Positions 1 through 13,424 of a DNA stretch of 64,000 nucleotides are shown one piece after another. Source of the DNA: Termitomyces sp. T153 (lineage: Eukaryota; Basidiomycota; Agaricomycetes; Agaricales; Lyophyllaceae); contig JACKQL020000011.1 in assembly GCA_018296165.2 (NCBI GenBank), positions 372,001 through 436,000 of the forward strand. Direction: 5' to 3'. Position numbers and translations under genes: made by a program. The notes below the pieces were generated by a model. It was not told where the DNA came from. It did not search any database and worked only from the letters and a program-made list of their open reading frames with translations. The stretch's first letter is position 1, and every line of letters begins with the position of its first letter.

Positions 1-3000
1 TGTCACCATGGCAAGGAAGAAACTAAGTACTGAAAAAGGAGGGATAAGCTGGAAAGTAGGAAAGCGAGGAAAAGTACAAACTACAGACTGCCAAGACCTG
101 GCCATGCAGTGCTATGATGCCCAGCCCACCAACTGAATAACTGCACACCCAAACAACCAAAAGCATGCAAGAATAGGCTGGTCCATGCACAAAGGAGGAG
201 GTATAAAAAGGGTGGAATTTCAAGAGAGTTGGCAGGCAATTACCTAATATGGCTTGGAGGTCCCTAGGGAGTGGGCTTCTTAGGCTTATGAGTAACTAAT
301 AGCTTCAGGCTCACAATTTGGAATTTCATATCATTTGAGCCTTGTTTGATGGTTTGGCCTGGTCAAATTTAGAACTCAATCAATAAAAATATCTATTTTA
401 CTACATTGGCTTGTTTTTAACAAAACTCAAATTCCAATTTGCATCACTATTGACTAGAGCTAGAACAGTACTAGTTGACATCAAAAAACAAGCAGTAACA
501 CAGGACACATCAAAAGGCAAGTAGTAATACATGACTATGGTGTGATGGTAACATGCAATGCAGGTTCAAGCCCTACTAGGTCCAGTTTTTATGAGGTTGT
601 TGGTTTGATCCTTTGGAAGTGTTATATGCCCAAAGCTTTCATATAGTGAAAATAGCTGGAAAGCACATCAGGTTGCAATCAATAATTACCCTTCTTAGTT
701 TGCCAGATACCTCATACATGCACCCAAGATCAAGATTAAAGTCACAAAAATGTCACTGAAACATTCATCCTCTCCTTCAATGTTTTTTCAGCTCTAGAAT
801 AAGTTACAAATGAGCACCCCTACAATAGAAAAAGCCACTCTGTCTAAGACTATAGTCAAAGCCACTGCCAGCACCAACACTACAAAGAGTAAGGAACAAC
901 TCAAAGTAAGTAAAAAATTAGTTTTGTGTTGCTGACTGATGCTTTTCTTTTATGTATCAGATAAAAAACTATGTATAAGTTATCCAATATCGATACTCAA
1001 GTTCTAATGTGCTTATTCTTTATCAGGTCTGATGTTTTTGCAAATCCAGCTCCAGTTGCAGTTTTCTGGCTCCATATTCTGCAGTCTTGAATACTTTGCC
1101 TGTCAATATTTGACATGAAGCAGTCATCACTCCCACAACAATCACTGCTATACCTGCTCTTGCTCTCCAACTGGCCATTCCATCTTCAACAAGCTCAAAT
1201 CTCCCCATGGCACTGCACCTACCTCCAGTAATACTTAATATTGGTTCTATGCAGATTTTAAAGGTACCACAACTGACTACCAAACCTCCAAAGGAGCTGG
1301 GCTCAAAAAAACCAAAAAAGGCATCAGCAGGCAAGGCAAATAATGTGAAGTATGTCATCTATGATCTTTTCTGAGTTCATACTTGCAATCATCATTTACA
1401 GAAGCATCTGCAAGTGTGAATGGATTAAACAGAATACAATAGGTGTGGAGTACAAAGTTCACCAAGTATTGGGAGTCCCTCAATGCTTAAGATCATCAGG
1501 TATGCAAAATCAATTCATTTTACTCAACAAATGGCTTATTTATTTCTCAGAAGTATTGCATGCTTGTGAACTCAAAATCATGGTATTGTTTCTTTCAAGT
1601 TGTTTACTAGTGTCAATGCAAATTTGATCATTAATAGATTCAAATTTGTATCAACAATATAGCTTTCTTTGTTCCACTTTGTGAGCCAGTATCTCTCTGT
1701 TCTCATACCCAAGTGATTCTGACTGTAATCTCCTCCAAGTCACTGTATTCAAGACAATGTTGTGTCAAACAGGTGGATGTTTATGCATTTATACATATGC
1801 ATGTGTATTGTATTAGTATTAGCTAATGAGTGCAATTGAGTGTAATTGAGACATATAATCATATATTAGTAACACCTCACTAATTGATGATTTTAGTTGA
1901 CCTTGCTTGATTTGTCTTGGTCAGAGTCCAAATGATCAAGGGCAGCTGAGCATATGTAGGTGGTGTTGATCTCCCTTGATTTCCCTTGTTCTTCCTATAC
2001 AAACTTTTCACTGGATCTAGACCCTCAGCCCATTGGACAATTTCCCTTTAGAACTTCTAGTGGCTGCTAACAACTCTTTGGTAAATGTTCATTTTGCTTT
2101 TTTGAATATTATTGAGTGGTTTTCTTTTTACTTTATTTAGTTTTATTCCTTCAATACACCAATGGCATTGCAACCATCATGCTGGCTGTCATTCCAGGTA
2201 TCAACTTTAGTTATACATTGTGTTATCGAGTTTCACATGACATTCCACCTGACCTGCCTAGGTTGCTAATGGTCAGTTGGCCATTACTACTAATACCACC
2301 TCTTTTTGGTTTGATTATCTTTACTTACTATAAATACTGCTATGTTTTTTATACACTATCAAAAAATTGTACACTGTTGTAGCCCAGAGTTCAACTCTCA
2401 TTCTCAATGCTAAGCTCTCTTTTTCACTCTAGCACTCTCTTAGCAACTGTAATTTGAGCATCATTGAGTCAGCAACCTCACCTCTATCTTTGTTTTGCTA
2501 GTACCACCTTTGGGTACTATTTTGCTAAGTTTGCATCTTGCACTAGCACCTACAGCAAGTACCTAGTTTTGTCATCCCCTTTGTTAATAACTTTGCAGGT
2601 CTAATGACTCCCTTATCATTTCACTAGTGACCTTAGCACCTCTGTCTCCTATAATACAGTCTAGCAAATAAGTCCAGCACTAGTGACCCTTTCCACTTCT
2701 AAGTCCTTCTTTTACCACAACACCTTTACTAAACTGAGTTCTCTGGGACCCAGCTCAACTTGCAACCCTCATTTTGTTAGTCTGTTGATATACTACTTAC
2801 AAAACTGTAAGTTGTTTGTGTTCCCTGCATGGCAGCTAGGCAGCAACAGATAAAATCACTGCTTATCTTTTCTGTTCAGTCCTATCTATTATCTGTCTTT
2901 GCTAGGCATTATAGCTTTCTTATAGCTATATTGTACTAGCCAGTATATATACTCCTGTATTAGACAGTGAATCATATGCTCCAAATAGCCCACTGCTCAG

Positions 3001-6000
3001 ATTTCATTTTTGTCTCTAAGCCTTTTGCTCTCTTGTATTCAAGTACCAACTTAGGGTACATCTAGCTTTCATCATTAGCTTCACCTTCATTGTTTTTGCT
3101 ACCTTTGTTAACAAACTCATTGCCTTTACTAACATAACCACAGCTGTCATTAACTCTAGTTATTTCCAGAACCTGTTGCTGTTGCTAGAAACCTATTGCT
3201 GTTGCTGGCCTCAACCTTTTGCTATTTGCTATTGCCCCTTTAGTGACAGTTTTGGACTTCTGCACCAAATTAAATCTGCCCTTTCTTCATTAACAATATT
3301 TACTAATAAATAACTGAGACCTTGTATAATTCAAAGCCCTCAGAGCTAGTCTGTTCTGTCTACCTGTCTTGCAAATATGGAGAATTGCTGACACCATCAA
3401 CAGTCAAATCCATGGCCCTCAACATTTGTGAACTCAAGAGCAAAATCCAGTTGGTTCAACTCAAGCAAGATGAGATGGTTATGGCACAGGGCAAGCTGAT
3501 CAATCACATTGTAATGCTTGACCAGAGCATCTGCACCATACAATAAGTCCTTCTTGTTCAAGGGCATGAGGAGAAAATTTACTTGTGCATTACAGAAGTT
3601 AAATCCTAAATCAGTAGTCTATGAGTATCATTGCTATTCCCAGAAGACCAGTGGCACAGGGAGAAGATTGAGGAGGCATTGGAAGGATTGATAGCCAAGC
3701 TTGATAGAAAAGAGGTGAGCTTACCAATGTGTCTGATCAGTTTGCCAGCCATGATCAGTGCTGCTTCTGAGGTCCCAGCACTCCTGCCACCTCATTCACA
3801 ACTGGCAGCCCCAGCAAATACTGCCTCAACTCTGGTCCCAAGATGCAAGAAGTAAAACACCATTGAAAATGCAGATGCTACCAGATCTGGAGACCAGTCT
3901 ATTAATTTGTCCACTCCAATGTTCAACCCATTAGACTGCCAACCTGTGATATTATCTTTCCTTGCTCTGATTCCATAGGCAGCTAGTCATCAAAGAGGGT
4001 TAACAGTGAGTGTCACTTGCTACTTACTCTTTCCTCACTTTTTCCAACTTCAAACTCCTTGATCATACCATCTCTTGCATCATGTCTTCATCAAGTTCAA
4101 CCATGCTGTATGATACCATAGTAGATTAAACTCCACCTTGCACTTGCTCCACTTGTCTCAAGGACAGCCTCAGTGCCCATTCATATAATTATTGTGCCTT
4201 TCCATGTATTGAACACTCATCTGCATCTGTCTCATCATACCTCACTTGTGCTATCTTATATATATATATATTGGTATTCTCCTTCTCATTCTCTTATACT
4301 GCTGCCCAACTCATGTCTGGTAAATCTCAGATCTCTGTCTGTGCCCTCAATGAAAATGGGCTTGTGAGCCCAGTTAAACTGGCTTTTATTGGTCCCATGA
4401 TTGCAAAATTAGCCCCCCCTCACTTCTTTGCTACCTTAGAGACAAAAACAGGGTCAAATACTAGCACAAGCTACCAGTCTCAAACTATAAAACCCTTTAT
4501 GGAGTCCCATGTTCAACACATTGGGGAAAATGGAGATCAGTGCTGGGTGTTTGCAAGTATGTACAAGTTGTATCTAGAGTCCAGCTCTTCCATCCATCCT
4601 TTTGGGGTTGTGTGGCTGCCATGGATGTGGGCTTCCTTGTTCTGATTCTTCCTTGATTCTCTGTGTCTTTGCAGTATACACCCCTTGCAATCTTGAGCTG
4701 TATAATTTTTTTTACAATTTCTGCCCCATACAAAATCTTCTCTGTTTGGAGACTTAGCATGCAGAAGATGATTGTTGGCCAGACAGAGCCTAATGGCCTT
4801 CCTGTCTTATACCAATAGCACTGACCTTTGGCAGTTGGTTCTAGATTGCAAATTGTTTCACAGATCAGACAAGTCAGGCTTGGTATTTGAATGAAAACAG
4901 TAGTAATTGCCAGGGTCATCAACTTGTCCTCAACCCTGGTGGACTTTGAGATCAGTACAGAGCAGACATGGATCCTGGGTATGGACCACAGGGTGATTGT
5001 GGCCAAGATTGTCCTGAAGTCAAGCCGAGTCAACTGGAGCCAAACTCATCAGATGTCTGCTCAAGTGTCATTCTGTCCAGTACCTCCCATGAAGATCAAA
5101 TACCCAGCTCAGAGTTCATTGCCTTCACCAATGCTATAAATCATCTGGTTGATGCTGATAAAGCTGCCTTTGAGGTCAAAATAACAAGTGATGACATGTA
5201 CATCAGTTGGTATGAGAAACTCACTAAAATCATTAAACAGGCAGCTGTCAACACCTAGCCTTTCCATCATCAAGACAAGGTCTCTGACCATTCATGGGAT
5301 TGCTGCCAAGAAGGCCGAGTTCTGAGATTAAGCAAAATGTTGTGACCTCATAAAGATTTTGGGAGTGCTAGCCTAGCTGGGCTCATTGAAGAAACCCATG
5401 GATGGTCAGCATTCATCTCACTTCCCACAGCTCTTGAATGACCAACAGTGATGGGCTCAATTGAGACTGACCCATAAAAAGTTGCTGAATCAACCAGGCA
5501 TTACTTCATCAACCTCTAAATGAACATTCTCACCTGACAAATCACAGCTGTGGCTGTCAACCTGATTAGTTACCAAGGTTTGGCATTGTATGGACTGAGA
5601 TCCATTCATTTAGCCAATTGCAGCTACTTTACTGGACTTCCATGCTATGCTGAGAAAAGAAAATCCACAGTCCTCTCCTGGACCTGATGGATGGGAGAAA
5701 TGGTGTTATAAACTTGTCTTATTGGGTCCTGTGGTTGGTTCTGGATCTACATAACTATTTGGTTAGGAAGCCCACTAACCTGGCAACTCAAAGATTTCTA
5801 CTGACTTCACTTACTAAGATAGGGATACATACAGAGCTTACCAATTGGAAAGGACTCCTTATCTCCAAGTTCTTGGCTAACTCTCCTATGACCTGGCTCA
5901 ATTATAGGCTTTCACTATATACAATATGCATGATTATCATCCCTGAAACCCAGGTCATCACTCAGCCAGGTGTGCAGACCCACAATCTTAAATGTGAACT

Positions 6001-7590
6001 TCCTCAACAGACTCAAGATGTGGAGTTGCCACAACAAGAAGATGCTGTATGTTTTGAAACAGAACCAGATGAAAAATGCATGTGATGCATATGGTCTCCC
6101 TTCCACCATCTCTGATCTTGATCTGGTGATGCAGTGAATAACTAGGTGTTTCCCTAGAATGGCTTTTGGCATTGCACCACTAATGGTTATTGATGGTGTC
6201 ATTAAAGGAAGAGGTCCCATATATCTGTTCAAAGCCACCATCACAACCAGTCTAAGCCACCAATATCTTGATGATGTCTTGAGACTTGACCCAGATTCAG
6301 TGGTGATTTGGAGCATGTCCAATTTGGTCAGCAATTCTCACCTGTCAAATGACTCTGTTACCATGACATCATCAATGACTGAGGCTATTGATGATAGCTC
6401 ATTGGGCTCTTTGATGCTTCATCCCTGGAGATGGAGTGATTCCAGTTTATCTATGGCTGACTGATGTCCTAGGAGAAGACTACAGCACATCTTCTAAATA
6501 GCACAGACCCTCTGCTAGAAACCTCTCATTCCCATCAATCACCAACTCTCCAAGACCTCTGACAATTGCAACCCAGAAACTCCATCATCTTCCCCATCCT
6601 CCCACTCTTCTGATTCTTCCTTTTTATCATCCTCCAAGAACATCATGAGTAGCAAACATACTATGGATTCTGGCTCCAAGTATGCTACTATGGAGATTCC
6701 ACCTGCTGGTTCAAAACTTCCAACAATGATGTCTTGAGGCAATGTGGGAATTTGCTTTCAGAGACTGCTAAGTATTTCTCAAGTACAAAGGATTTAAACC
6801 AGAAGGACAGGTGTCCAGGTTGTGAGTGGGTTCTGCAACATCTGGATTGCCAATTACATTGATAACAACTTGAAGAGCTCGGAGAAGTTATTGCTTGCAG
6901 AGTTCATGACAGACATTGGCAAACAATATTGGAGGGATGGTTAAGTATGTCAAATGTGCTGAAAGTTGCTAAATGCTCAACAGGATGGTCAGCAATCTTG
7001 GGATTATTACCAGGATTCAGTCTCAATGAACATCATGCTCAAGGACACAGACTCACACCAGAGAGAGAAGGGCGTGCACAACCTGATAGAGGCAGGGATG
7101 GATGACAATCTGGATACTCATGTCACCAAGGAGAAGGAGGATTGGATTAAGGACCTCGAGGAATATGCAAAGGCAGTCAACTAGATTGACAAGTGTAAGA
7201 ACAATGGATGAAAGAAACTTCATATGAAGGCAACAACCAGTCAGCACAATTGATGAGAACAAACTGAAACAGATTTGTATTGCAGCCGATGAATTGGTGC
7301 ACAAGCACCAATCACTCATATTGACCTGGAGTGGGAATGTGCCAGCAAAAAAGCTCAATGGCACAATGCAGACCCAAGGCTCAGAGACAGAATTGTCTTC
7401 AAGATTTATGTGCATGCTTTTGTGGAAAGAGATTTTCTATCACATCTTATCTCAACAATTAGATGTGAATGGACAATCTAGCAAGAAGAAAACTCAGAAG
7501 CCACCCTTTGAGAAGAGAGGTAGAGGAAAAATGGAACACATGATGCTAAGAAGAATAAAGCTGGACTGCCTAGCATTGGACAAGACCAGA
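1..7590. repeat. CpG-depleted block of decayed transposon sequence
   Basis: This stretch has only a handful of CG dinucleotides, while TG and CA are abundant; ordinary CpG use resumes near 7590. Every reading frame is short and broken. The only part I can assign is a non-LTR reverse transcriptase remnant around 5640-6465. The rest (for example the short open stretches at 3322-3546, 4271-4645 and 6966-7184) has no family I recognise. A short TA run lies near 4256-4272. I found no terminal repeats that would define an element boundary. I infer old, methylated and deaminated mobile DNA; no intact gene is supported here. Confidence 0.75.
5640..6465 (+). pseudogene. Decayed non-LTR (LINE-type) reverse transcriptase fragment
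   Basis: Translation near 5661-5720 gives SSPGPDGWEKW, the loop typical of non-LTR retrotransposon reverse transcriptases (usual form: APGPDG followed by a tryptophan or phenylalanine region). The next segment, about 5780-5975, reads TNWKGLLISKFLANSPMTW followed by ETQVITQPGVQT. A later segment at 6159-6464 begins MAFGIAPLMVIDGV. From memory of the family these resemble successive blocks of reverse transcriptases common in agaricomycete genomes. Frame changes and stop codons separate the blocks, and CpG is nearly absent, so the gene is dead. The endonuclease and 3' end were not identified. Confidence is moderate because the assignment rests on motif recognition, not an alignment. Confidence 0.55.
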
Positions 7591-8816
7591 TACAGTGCCG
7601 GAGCCCTAAGCAAGGATCTGGTGGGTGACTTGTGGCTCAATATACTTCCAGAAGCAACCTGCCCATGCAACGCATGGAAGGCAGTCAGTAGGATTTTAGC
7701 GGGTATACAAATAATCCACAGGGGTGTGTATTTATGTATGTACAGGTCAAGTGCTTTGGTATCTCTGGTAATCGAACTACTTCTTGCGGATCAGTTATCA
7801 TTCCTCTAACTCCCCGCGCATTTGAATGTTCCTTGGACAGGCTTCCGAAAAACATTAGCCTCAGATTCGATGCGAAGAGTGTCATAGCTTTGTACCCCAG
7901 AATTAGCTGATTTCAAAGCAGAAAATACTAGAAATCGTGTACACAGAATGGGCACACTTATTACTAGGTCAGCGACAAGATCCTCAAACTCGTCCCTTCA
8001 GAGTCTTCCACGTGGGAGAACCATCAAAGCCAAGAATGCACCAAATATGCGCAGCGTCATAGACAAAGCAGGCCGAGCTTTACAAGAGGTTCCCACTAGA
8101 GAGGGAACACTGCATGGGATATGATGCTCCGCTTCTTGTGGCCGCACAAATTTTCGTGGCCGCCGCTTCCAACTCCTAGTCGTTATCTGGTCTTCAAAGC
8201 TGTGTACATACAGTGCAAGCTCAAGGAGAGACTTTCGAACCTCAGCTTGGCCGTCAGGGGTAGGAAAGTTTATCTGATTACTGGGTATCGTGCGATCGCG
8301 CTTTCTTGGCGGCCACTACTGCTGGAGCGGTAGATCTGCGCTTGGGGGGAGACACAGTGAGGAGGGTCGGTGGCCTTATCAGTCTCCGATGTCACGGCAC
8401 AAAAAATTGTCACGGCTATGTATGATCAAAAACAAGGGATGTTGAAACAATACTGATGGTCAAGATGACACGTTGACAATAAGAAAAGAAAACGATATGA
8501 TGTTTGTTTCATGCAGCCGTAGGTCTTCTTTGGTAGGTCCCATTTGTGGAGGGTCCATTGTGTCACGTTGTGGGGATCAACCCTTTGCCCTGATGGCCGG
8601 TCACGTGCTATTTAACCCTCTGCCCAGACTGGTTTTTATCTCTGCCCATAACTTGACTCTTTACCCAAACCAGTCTACCAGCGCACCTCTCGTGAGTCAC
8701 TCTCGACCGTCTCCCTGTCATCGCTCATCCTCTCGTCCTCTAGCTCACCACATCCCTCCCGTAAATGTACGTTCTCCGACGCGTTGCTCGCGTCTCCGTG
8801 TCTAACTCGCGTCTAG
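7591..8816. other. Gap before the 14-3-3 gene; probable promoter at its right end
   Basis: CpG frequency returns to normal here, marking the edge of the transposon block. I see no gene: the open frames at 7685-7885 and 8121-8333 have no recognisable motif. The last 200 bases before the 14-3-3 start (about 8600-8816) are rich in pyrimidines (CT runs), as is common just upstream of highly expressed fungal genes. A sequence CTATTTAACC near 8608 could serve as a TATA-like element, but this is weak evidence. Confidence 0.4.
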
Positions 8817-9742
8817 ATGGCAACCGGTCGTGAAGATTCTGTCTACCTCGCCAAGCTCGCTGAGCAGGCCGAGCGCTACGAAGGTCAGAAACCCGCGCGT
8901 CGCTTTGTTTTCTTCCTTGCTGACTTGCATATGCAGAGATGGTTGAAAATATGAAGCAAGTTGCCTCGTCAGACCAGGAGTTGACTGTGGAAGAGCGCAA
9001 TCTTCTCTCTGTCGCTTACAAGAACGTCATTGGTGCCCGCCGTGCCTCATGGAGAATCGTCTCTTCGATCGAGCAAAAAGAAGAGTCTAAAGGCAACGAG
9101 GCTCAGGTGTCTATGATCAAGAGCTACCGGGAGAAGATTGAGGGCGAGCTCGCCAAAATCTGCGAAGATATTCTCGACGTCCTCGACAAGCACCTCATCC
9201 CCTCGGCTGCCTCTGGAGAATCCAAGGTCTTCTACCATAAGATGTAAGTTGTCGTCTTTTTACGTGTGCCAGCACATCGCTTATCGGCTGAACAGGATGG
9301 GTGACTACCACCGTTACCTTGCCGAGTTCGCGACTGGTGATAAGCGCAAGGATAGCGCCGATAAGTCCCTGGAAGCCTACAAGGCTGCCTCTGATGTTGC
9401 TGTCACTGAGTTGCCTCCCACTCACCCCATCCGTCTTGGTCTTGCGCTCAACTTCTCTGTGTTCTACTATGAGATTCTGAACAGCCCTGATCGTGCTTGC
9501 CATCTTGCCAAGCAGGCCTTTGATGATGCCATTGCTGAGCTCGACACACTATCGGAAGAGAGTTACAAGGACTCGACCTTGATCATGCAACTCCTCCGGG
9601 ACAACCTCACCCTCTGGACTTCAGATATGCAAGACTCTGGTCAGTTATCCTTATCTGTCGTTTGATGTCCTTTGTTGATGTAGATATAATAGCAGATAAA
9701 CCTTCTGACGCCAAAGATGAGGCTCCTGCTGATGACGAGTAG
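8817..9742 (+). CDS. 14-3-3 family phosphoserine/threonine-binding protein
   Basis: 14-3-3 proteins are cytosolic dimeric adaptors that bind phosphorylated partners in signalling and cell-cycle control. Exons: 8817-8883, 8937-9243, 9296-9639, 9684-9742, giving 258 aa, normal for the family. The start [20 protein letters not shown] is the usual fungal N-terminus. Family blocks follow: [20 protein letters not shown] (part of the phosphopeptide groove), [19 protein letters not shown] (tyrosine/arginine binding residues), [17 protein letters not shown], and [20 protein letters not shown]. The variable tail is short and acidic, ending APADDE. All introns are GT-AG and phase-consistent. The last intron has two acceptors 12 nt apart (exon starting at 9684 or 9696), both in frame, so a form four residues shorter is possible. 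It is the first gene after the transposon block. Confidence 0.96.
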
Positions 9743-10029
9743 ATGTCCCCTTCTATGTCATTGTTATTTGCCCGCCACTTCCATGCGTGCCTTGATCATG
9801 TGTTTTCAGGCCATTGCCCGCATATCGCATTGTCGCATCATCACACATCCTTACACCGTATTGCATTCGTATTCTAGTAACACTTTATGAATTCATCATG
9901 CATCTTCACTATTTTATCAATGAGATCATAAGTGAGGTAGTAAACGTCGATGAACTGAGATGTTTGGTGTGGCTGGCCCTGATGCCATCAACACAATACT
10001 TTTATTAAAATTGACCATATGCCAGTGCC

Positions 10030-13000
10030 ATGCTATTCAACACGTTCATTCTAGGCTCAATCTCTCTCCTGGGACTCTGTGTATTTTACCTCGCAACAGT
10101 TGACATTACTGAAAAACTTTCGCCGCAAGGATGTCGCATGTCATGGATGTCGCCGTCTTATATAGTCCAATCCGACTTTAATGCCTCGTGGACACCCCTT
10201 GCAAAGAGATACTCACTCTCGCTCTATCGAGAGGTTGGGTGGGAACCTAACCAGGTGCATATATGATCCCCTTTCGATCCTGCGTAAATCTATTGACGTG
10301 CCAGTCTGTATTATGAAGATTCAAGGCACACCGGTCTTGTTCATTCCAGGCAACGCAGGCTCGTCGCACCAGGTCCGCTCTATTGCATCGTCTGCCGCAA
10401 GACAGTTTTACGCGTCGCCTTATGCTGTCGCACCAGAGTTCGCGTCGCGGGAGTTGAAGGCACTTGATGTCTTTGCAGGTATGGGCCTAATGTTGTCACT
10501 TTGGGAATATGTGTGATAGTTGTGCATTCGTATGGGATATGTTATACTCTAAAGGAGTACTCGAGACTGCTTCATTTTTGGACGTCTTATATTTTACTTT
10601 GTACTGATAACCCGTTATAGTGGAATTCAACGAGGATCTTTCTGCTTTTCATGGACCCACTCTCGAATCCCAAATCACCTACACTTCAAACGCCATATCC
10701 TACATCCTCTCTCTATACCCGCCCGGCACGTCAGTGATCGTAATGGGCCACTCCATGGGGGGTGTCGTCGCGACTTCCCTCCTGCCATCCCCTAATATCT
10801 CTGTTATCATAACAATGTCCACACCTCACACCCTCTCTCCTGCACGCTTTGACTCCAGAATTGACAAGATATACGCCCAAAACCAGCTCACGCTCACTTC
10901 GGATCTCACACCTATCATCTCACTCTGCGGTGGAGCGACCGATATGATGATACCTTCCGAATCCTGCATCCTCCCCACCACCAACTCAAGTAGCGAAGTT
11001 TTACGTCGCACTATTTTTACCTCTGCATTGGAGGGTGCATGGACAGGGGTAGGCCACCGCGAAATGGTCTGGTGCCATCAAATACGTTGGCGCGTTGCCC
11101 GTGCCGCTCTGGAGGCCGCAGGAGCAGCCACCCCCCATGCAAAGGCCGTCATACTCGATAGATGGCTACGTGATGGCCATACGTTACCACCCGCCGTGTC
11201 AATAGAGACGCCAGGGTTCACACTGACCGATCAAGAAAGGTACAGGATCATGCCGGAAGCACAGCACCTTATCATCATGAGCAAGTACCTCCGCGGGTCG
11301 GGTACGTTTTTGTTACCCCTTCCTCCGGCTAGAAAGACACTTCTTAAAGCTACCGTCCTCGTTGGGCTGGGTTCCATTTTATCTGTGCGTCCGCAGAATG
11401 CGGTACCTCTCAAGGCATCTGTGTATATGTGTACCTCGTCTGAGGAAGGACCGAGTTGTAGCCCACTGAAACCAGACTTGCTTAAGTTGATACCAAACCC
11501 GATGCCTGGGACGACGTTCCCTGTGCCTCATGAGGGAGTGGATGAATCAGACGGTGCGGTGGTGTTTGAGGCTAATATTCCCCTTATTGTTGGGGACGAC
11601 CCTGGCAAGAGATGGCTTGGTGTACATATTGAGGACGGAGACGCGAGGGGGTGGGTAGTTGCTGGGATTGGGTTGCGAGAAAATGTGATCGAAGGGCCGA
11701 GTACACTGTGTAAGTACTTTTGCGTGTGCCGAGCTTTGAGACGGCTGACATTGCTATAACTCAAAGCACTACTATTCAAAGATGCGGAGGTTCGTTGGTT
11801 TGATGCAACGGCTTTGGGACCTCGTTACATTTTTCCCAAAGTGATATCGAGCGCTTTAATTGTCTACAAGTATAGTCCGATGACTACGGACGAAGAAAAG
11901 TGGTGTTCAGGTACATTTCCTGCGAAGTTTTCCCCTTCTGGTAGCTCACTGATCGCAACTAGACCCCCTACTACACCCCTTGATATCACACACCTCACAG
12001 CCCGCTGAAACACACTACTTTCCTGTCAGCCCAACGAGCGACCGTATACTCCTGCATACACATTTTTCCGCTCCTTACGTGGCGTCTGCTGCGCCACACC
12101 GCAGTCTCGAGTTCGTACTCTACTCATCGGGCACCCTTGGGTGCAATATGGCAGGCTTCACCATCGGGATTGATTGGTCTGCGACTATAGGTAGATGGGC
12201 CACACGCTATCCCACGACCCTTGTGACCTGGGCGGTGGGTGTTGTGGCATTAGTTATGTTCAAGGCATGGGGCACGGCTGACCGGGGGGCTGGTACGATT
12301 TTTTCGTTGATATGAGAGAGAAGGTTGTATTGACGGACATGGATCTAGCGATGCCGTCCGTGGGTGACTCGTTGTCCCATTATGGACGACACACCCTCAC
12401 ACGACTATTGTTCGTATCGCTGGTAGTCGCTCTTTTACCACTTCCGACCTGTGTCTATCTTGGGACTGGTGGAGATTTATATTTCGCTGTCATTGCTCCT
12501 CTTGTGTTATTAATTGCCAGCGGACTGGTCTGCGTGATCTGGGGCTTATTGGTTGTTTTGATGTGGCCGATTGGAACAATCTCATCTTTGATTTTTGGGA
12601 GGTGCGTGTACCTTGAATGATTTCCATGGTGAAAGATTCAACTCGTCACAGATCCAGAATCCGCGAAAATACAGGTGGTGTTCGCCGCAGCACGTTGATA
12701 TCTATGGGGTTCATCTTTGTTCTCATCTTCATCTTGGTTCCTTGGCAAGTGGCTTACCTCGGCTGCTGGTTCATTCATCTCTTCAACTGTGCGTCCTCGA
12801 TGCGCCAAATATCTCGATTGAGATCTACAACCACTATTGCCGCTATACCTTTGATCCGTGTTGCCGCCACGGATGGTACAGTGCAGGAAGATAAGTCTGC
12901 CGAAGTGCAAATACACGAAGCGCAACGCGAGTCTATACAAAAGCACAGAATGGATAATCATAACCATAATTTGCATATTTTACTTCTGATGACATGGCTT

Positions 13001-13424
13001 CTGCCCCTGGTGGCGCCGGTCTTAGCTGTATGGGTGCGAACTTTATTTACCGCTGGTTGGACTACTCCGTTCGACGGTGATCATGATTTCCTCAATGCCG
13101 CGCCCTTCCTTGTGTTGGTCGATTTTGCGTCGTGGAATATGGGTATCCAGTTTCAGCGACAGAGGTGAGAGGGAATTTTTAATTCTTGTCGGACCCCTAT
13201 AAAACGGTTCCTCATATTGTTTGATTGATAGGTTCGAACGTACCTTCTCTGTTAGGTGGCTGTTCGCGGTGCTTGCCGGCACCGCTTTTTTCATCGGCCC
13301 ACGAAAAGCTTACAGCGTTTTTGACGCAGCGAAGATCACTGTCGGACTCATCGTGATGATCCGTGTTGGGCGGCGTTACTGGGGAGGAGCGTCCTGGTCG
13401 CTGGATGACAACAGGGGATCCTGA
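10030..13424 (+). CDS. BST1: GPI inositol-deacylase (BST1/PGAP1 family)
   Basis: This ER membrane lipase-fold enzyme removes the acyl chain from the inositol of GPI anchors, allowing export and quality control of GPI-anchored proteins. Hand-built exons: 10030-10254, 10319-10478, 10621-11709, 11767-11910, 11963-12292, 12349-12601, 12652-13164, 13232-13424 (968 aa; yeast Bst1 is about 1,030). An N-terminal hydrophobic segment (about residues 3-22) is followed by the family block PVLFIPGNAGSSHQVRSIAS, then VEFNEDLSAFHG, and the nucleophile motif GHSMGG with serine near residue 173. The C-terminal third (exons 5-8) carries several hydrophobic segments expected to span the ER membrane. An apparent frameshift near 12300 is explained by a 56-nt intron (12293-12348). 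The final exon ends in DDNRGS. Exon 1 to 2 uses an acceptor at 10318, chosen because it places NQ directly before IQGTPVLF in frame. Confidence 0.9.

Noticed and set aside
4497..5033. 178-aa minus-strand open frame in the left block
   Set aside because: It lies antisense to decayed non-LTR element sequence, has no family motif and low-CpG composition; best explained as a chance frame.
12293..12348. Apparent frameshift in the BST1 gene
   Set aside because: A GT-AG intron of 56 nt in correct phase explains the frame change, so no sequencing error or pseudogene is needed.
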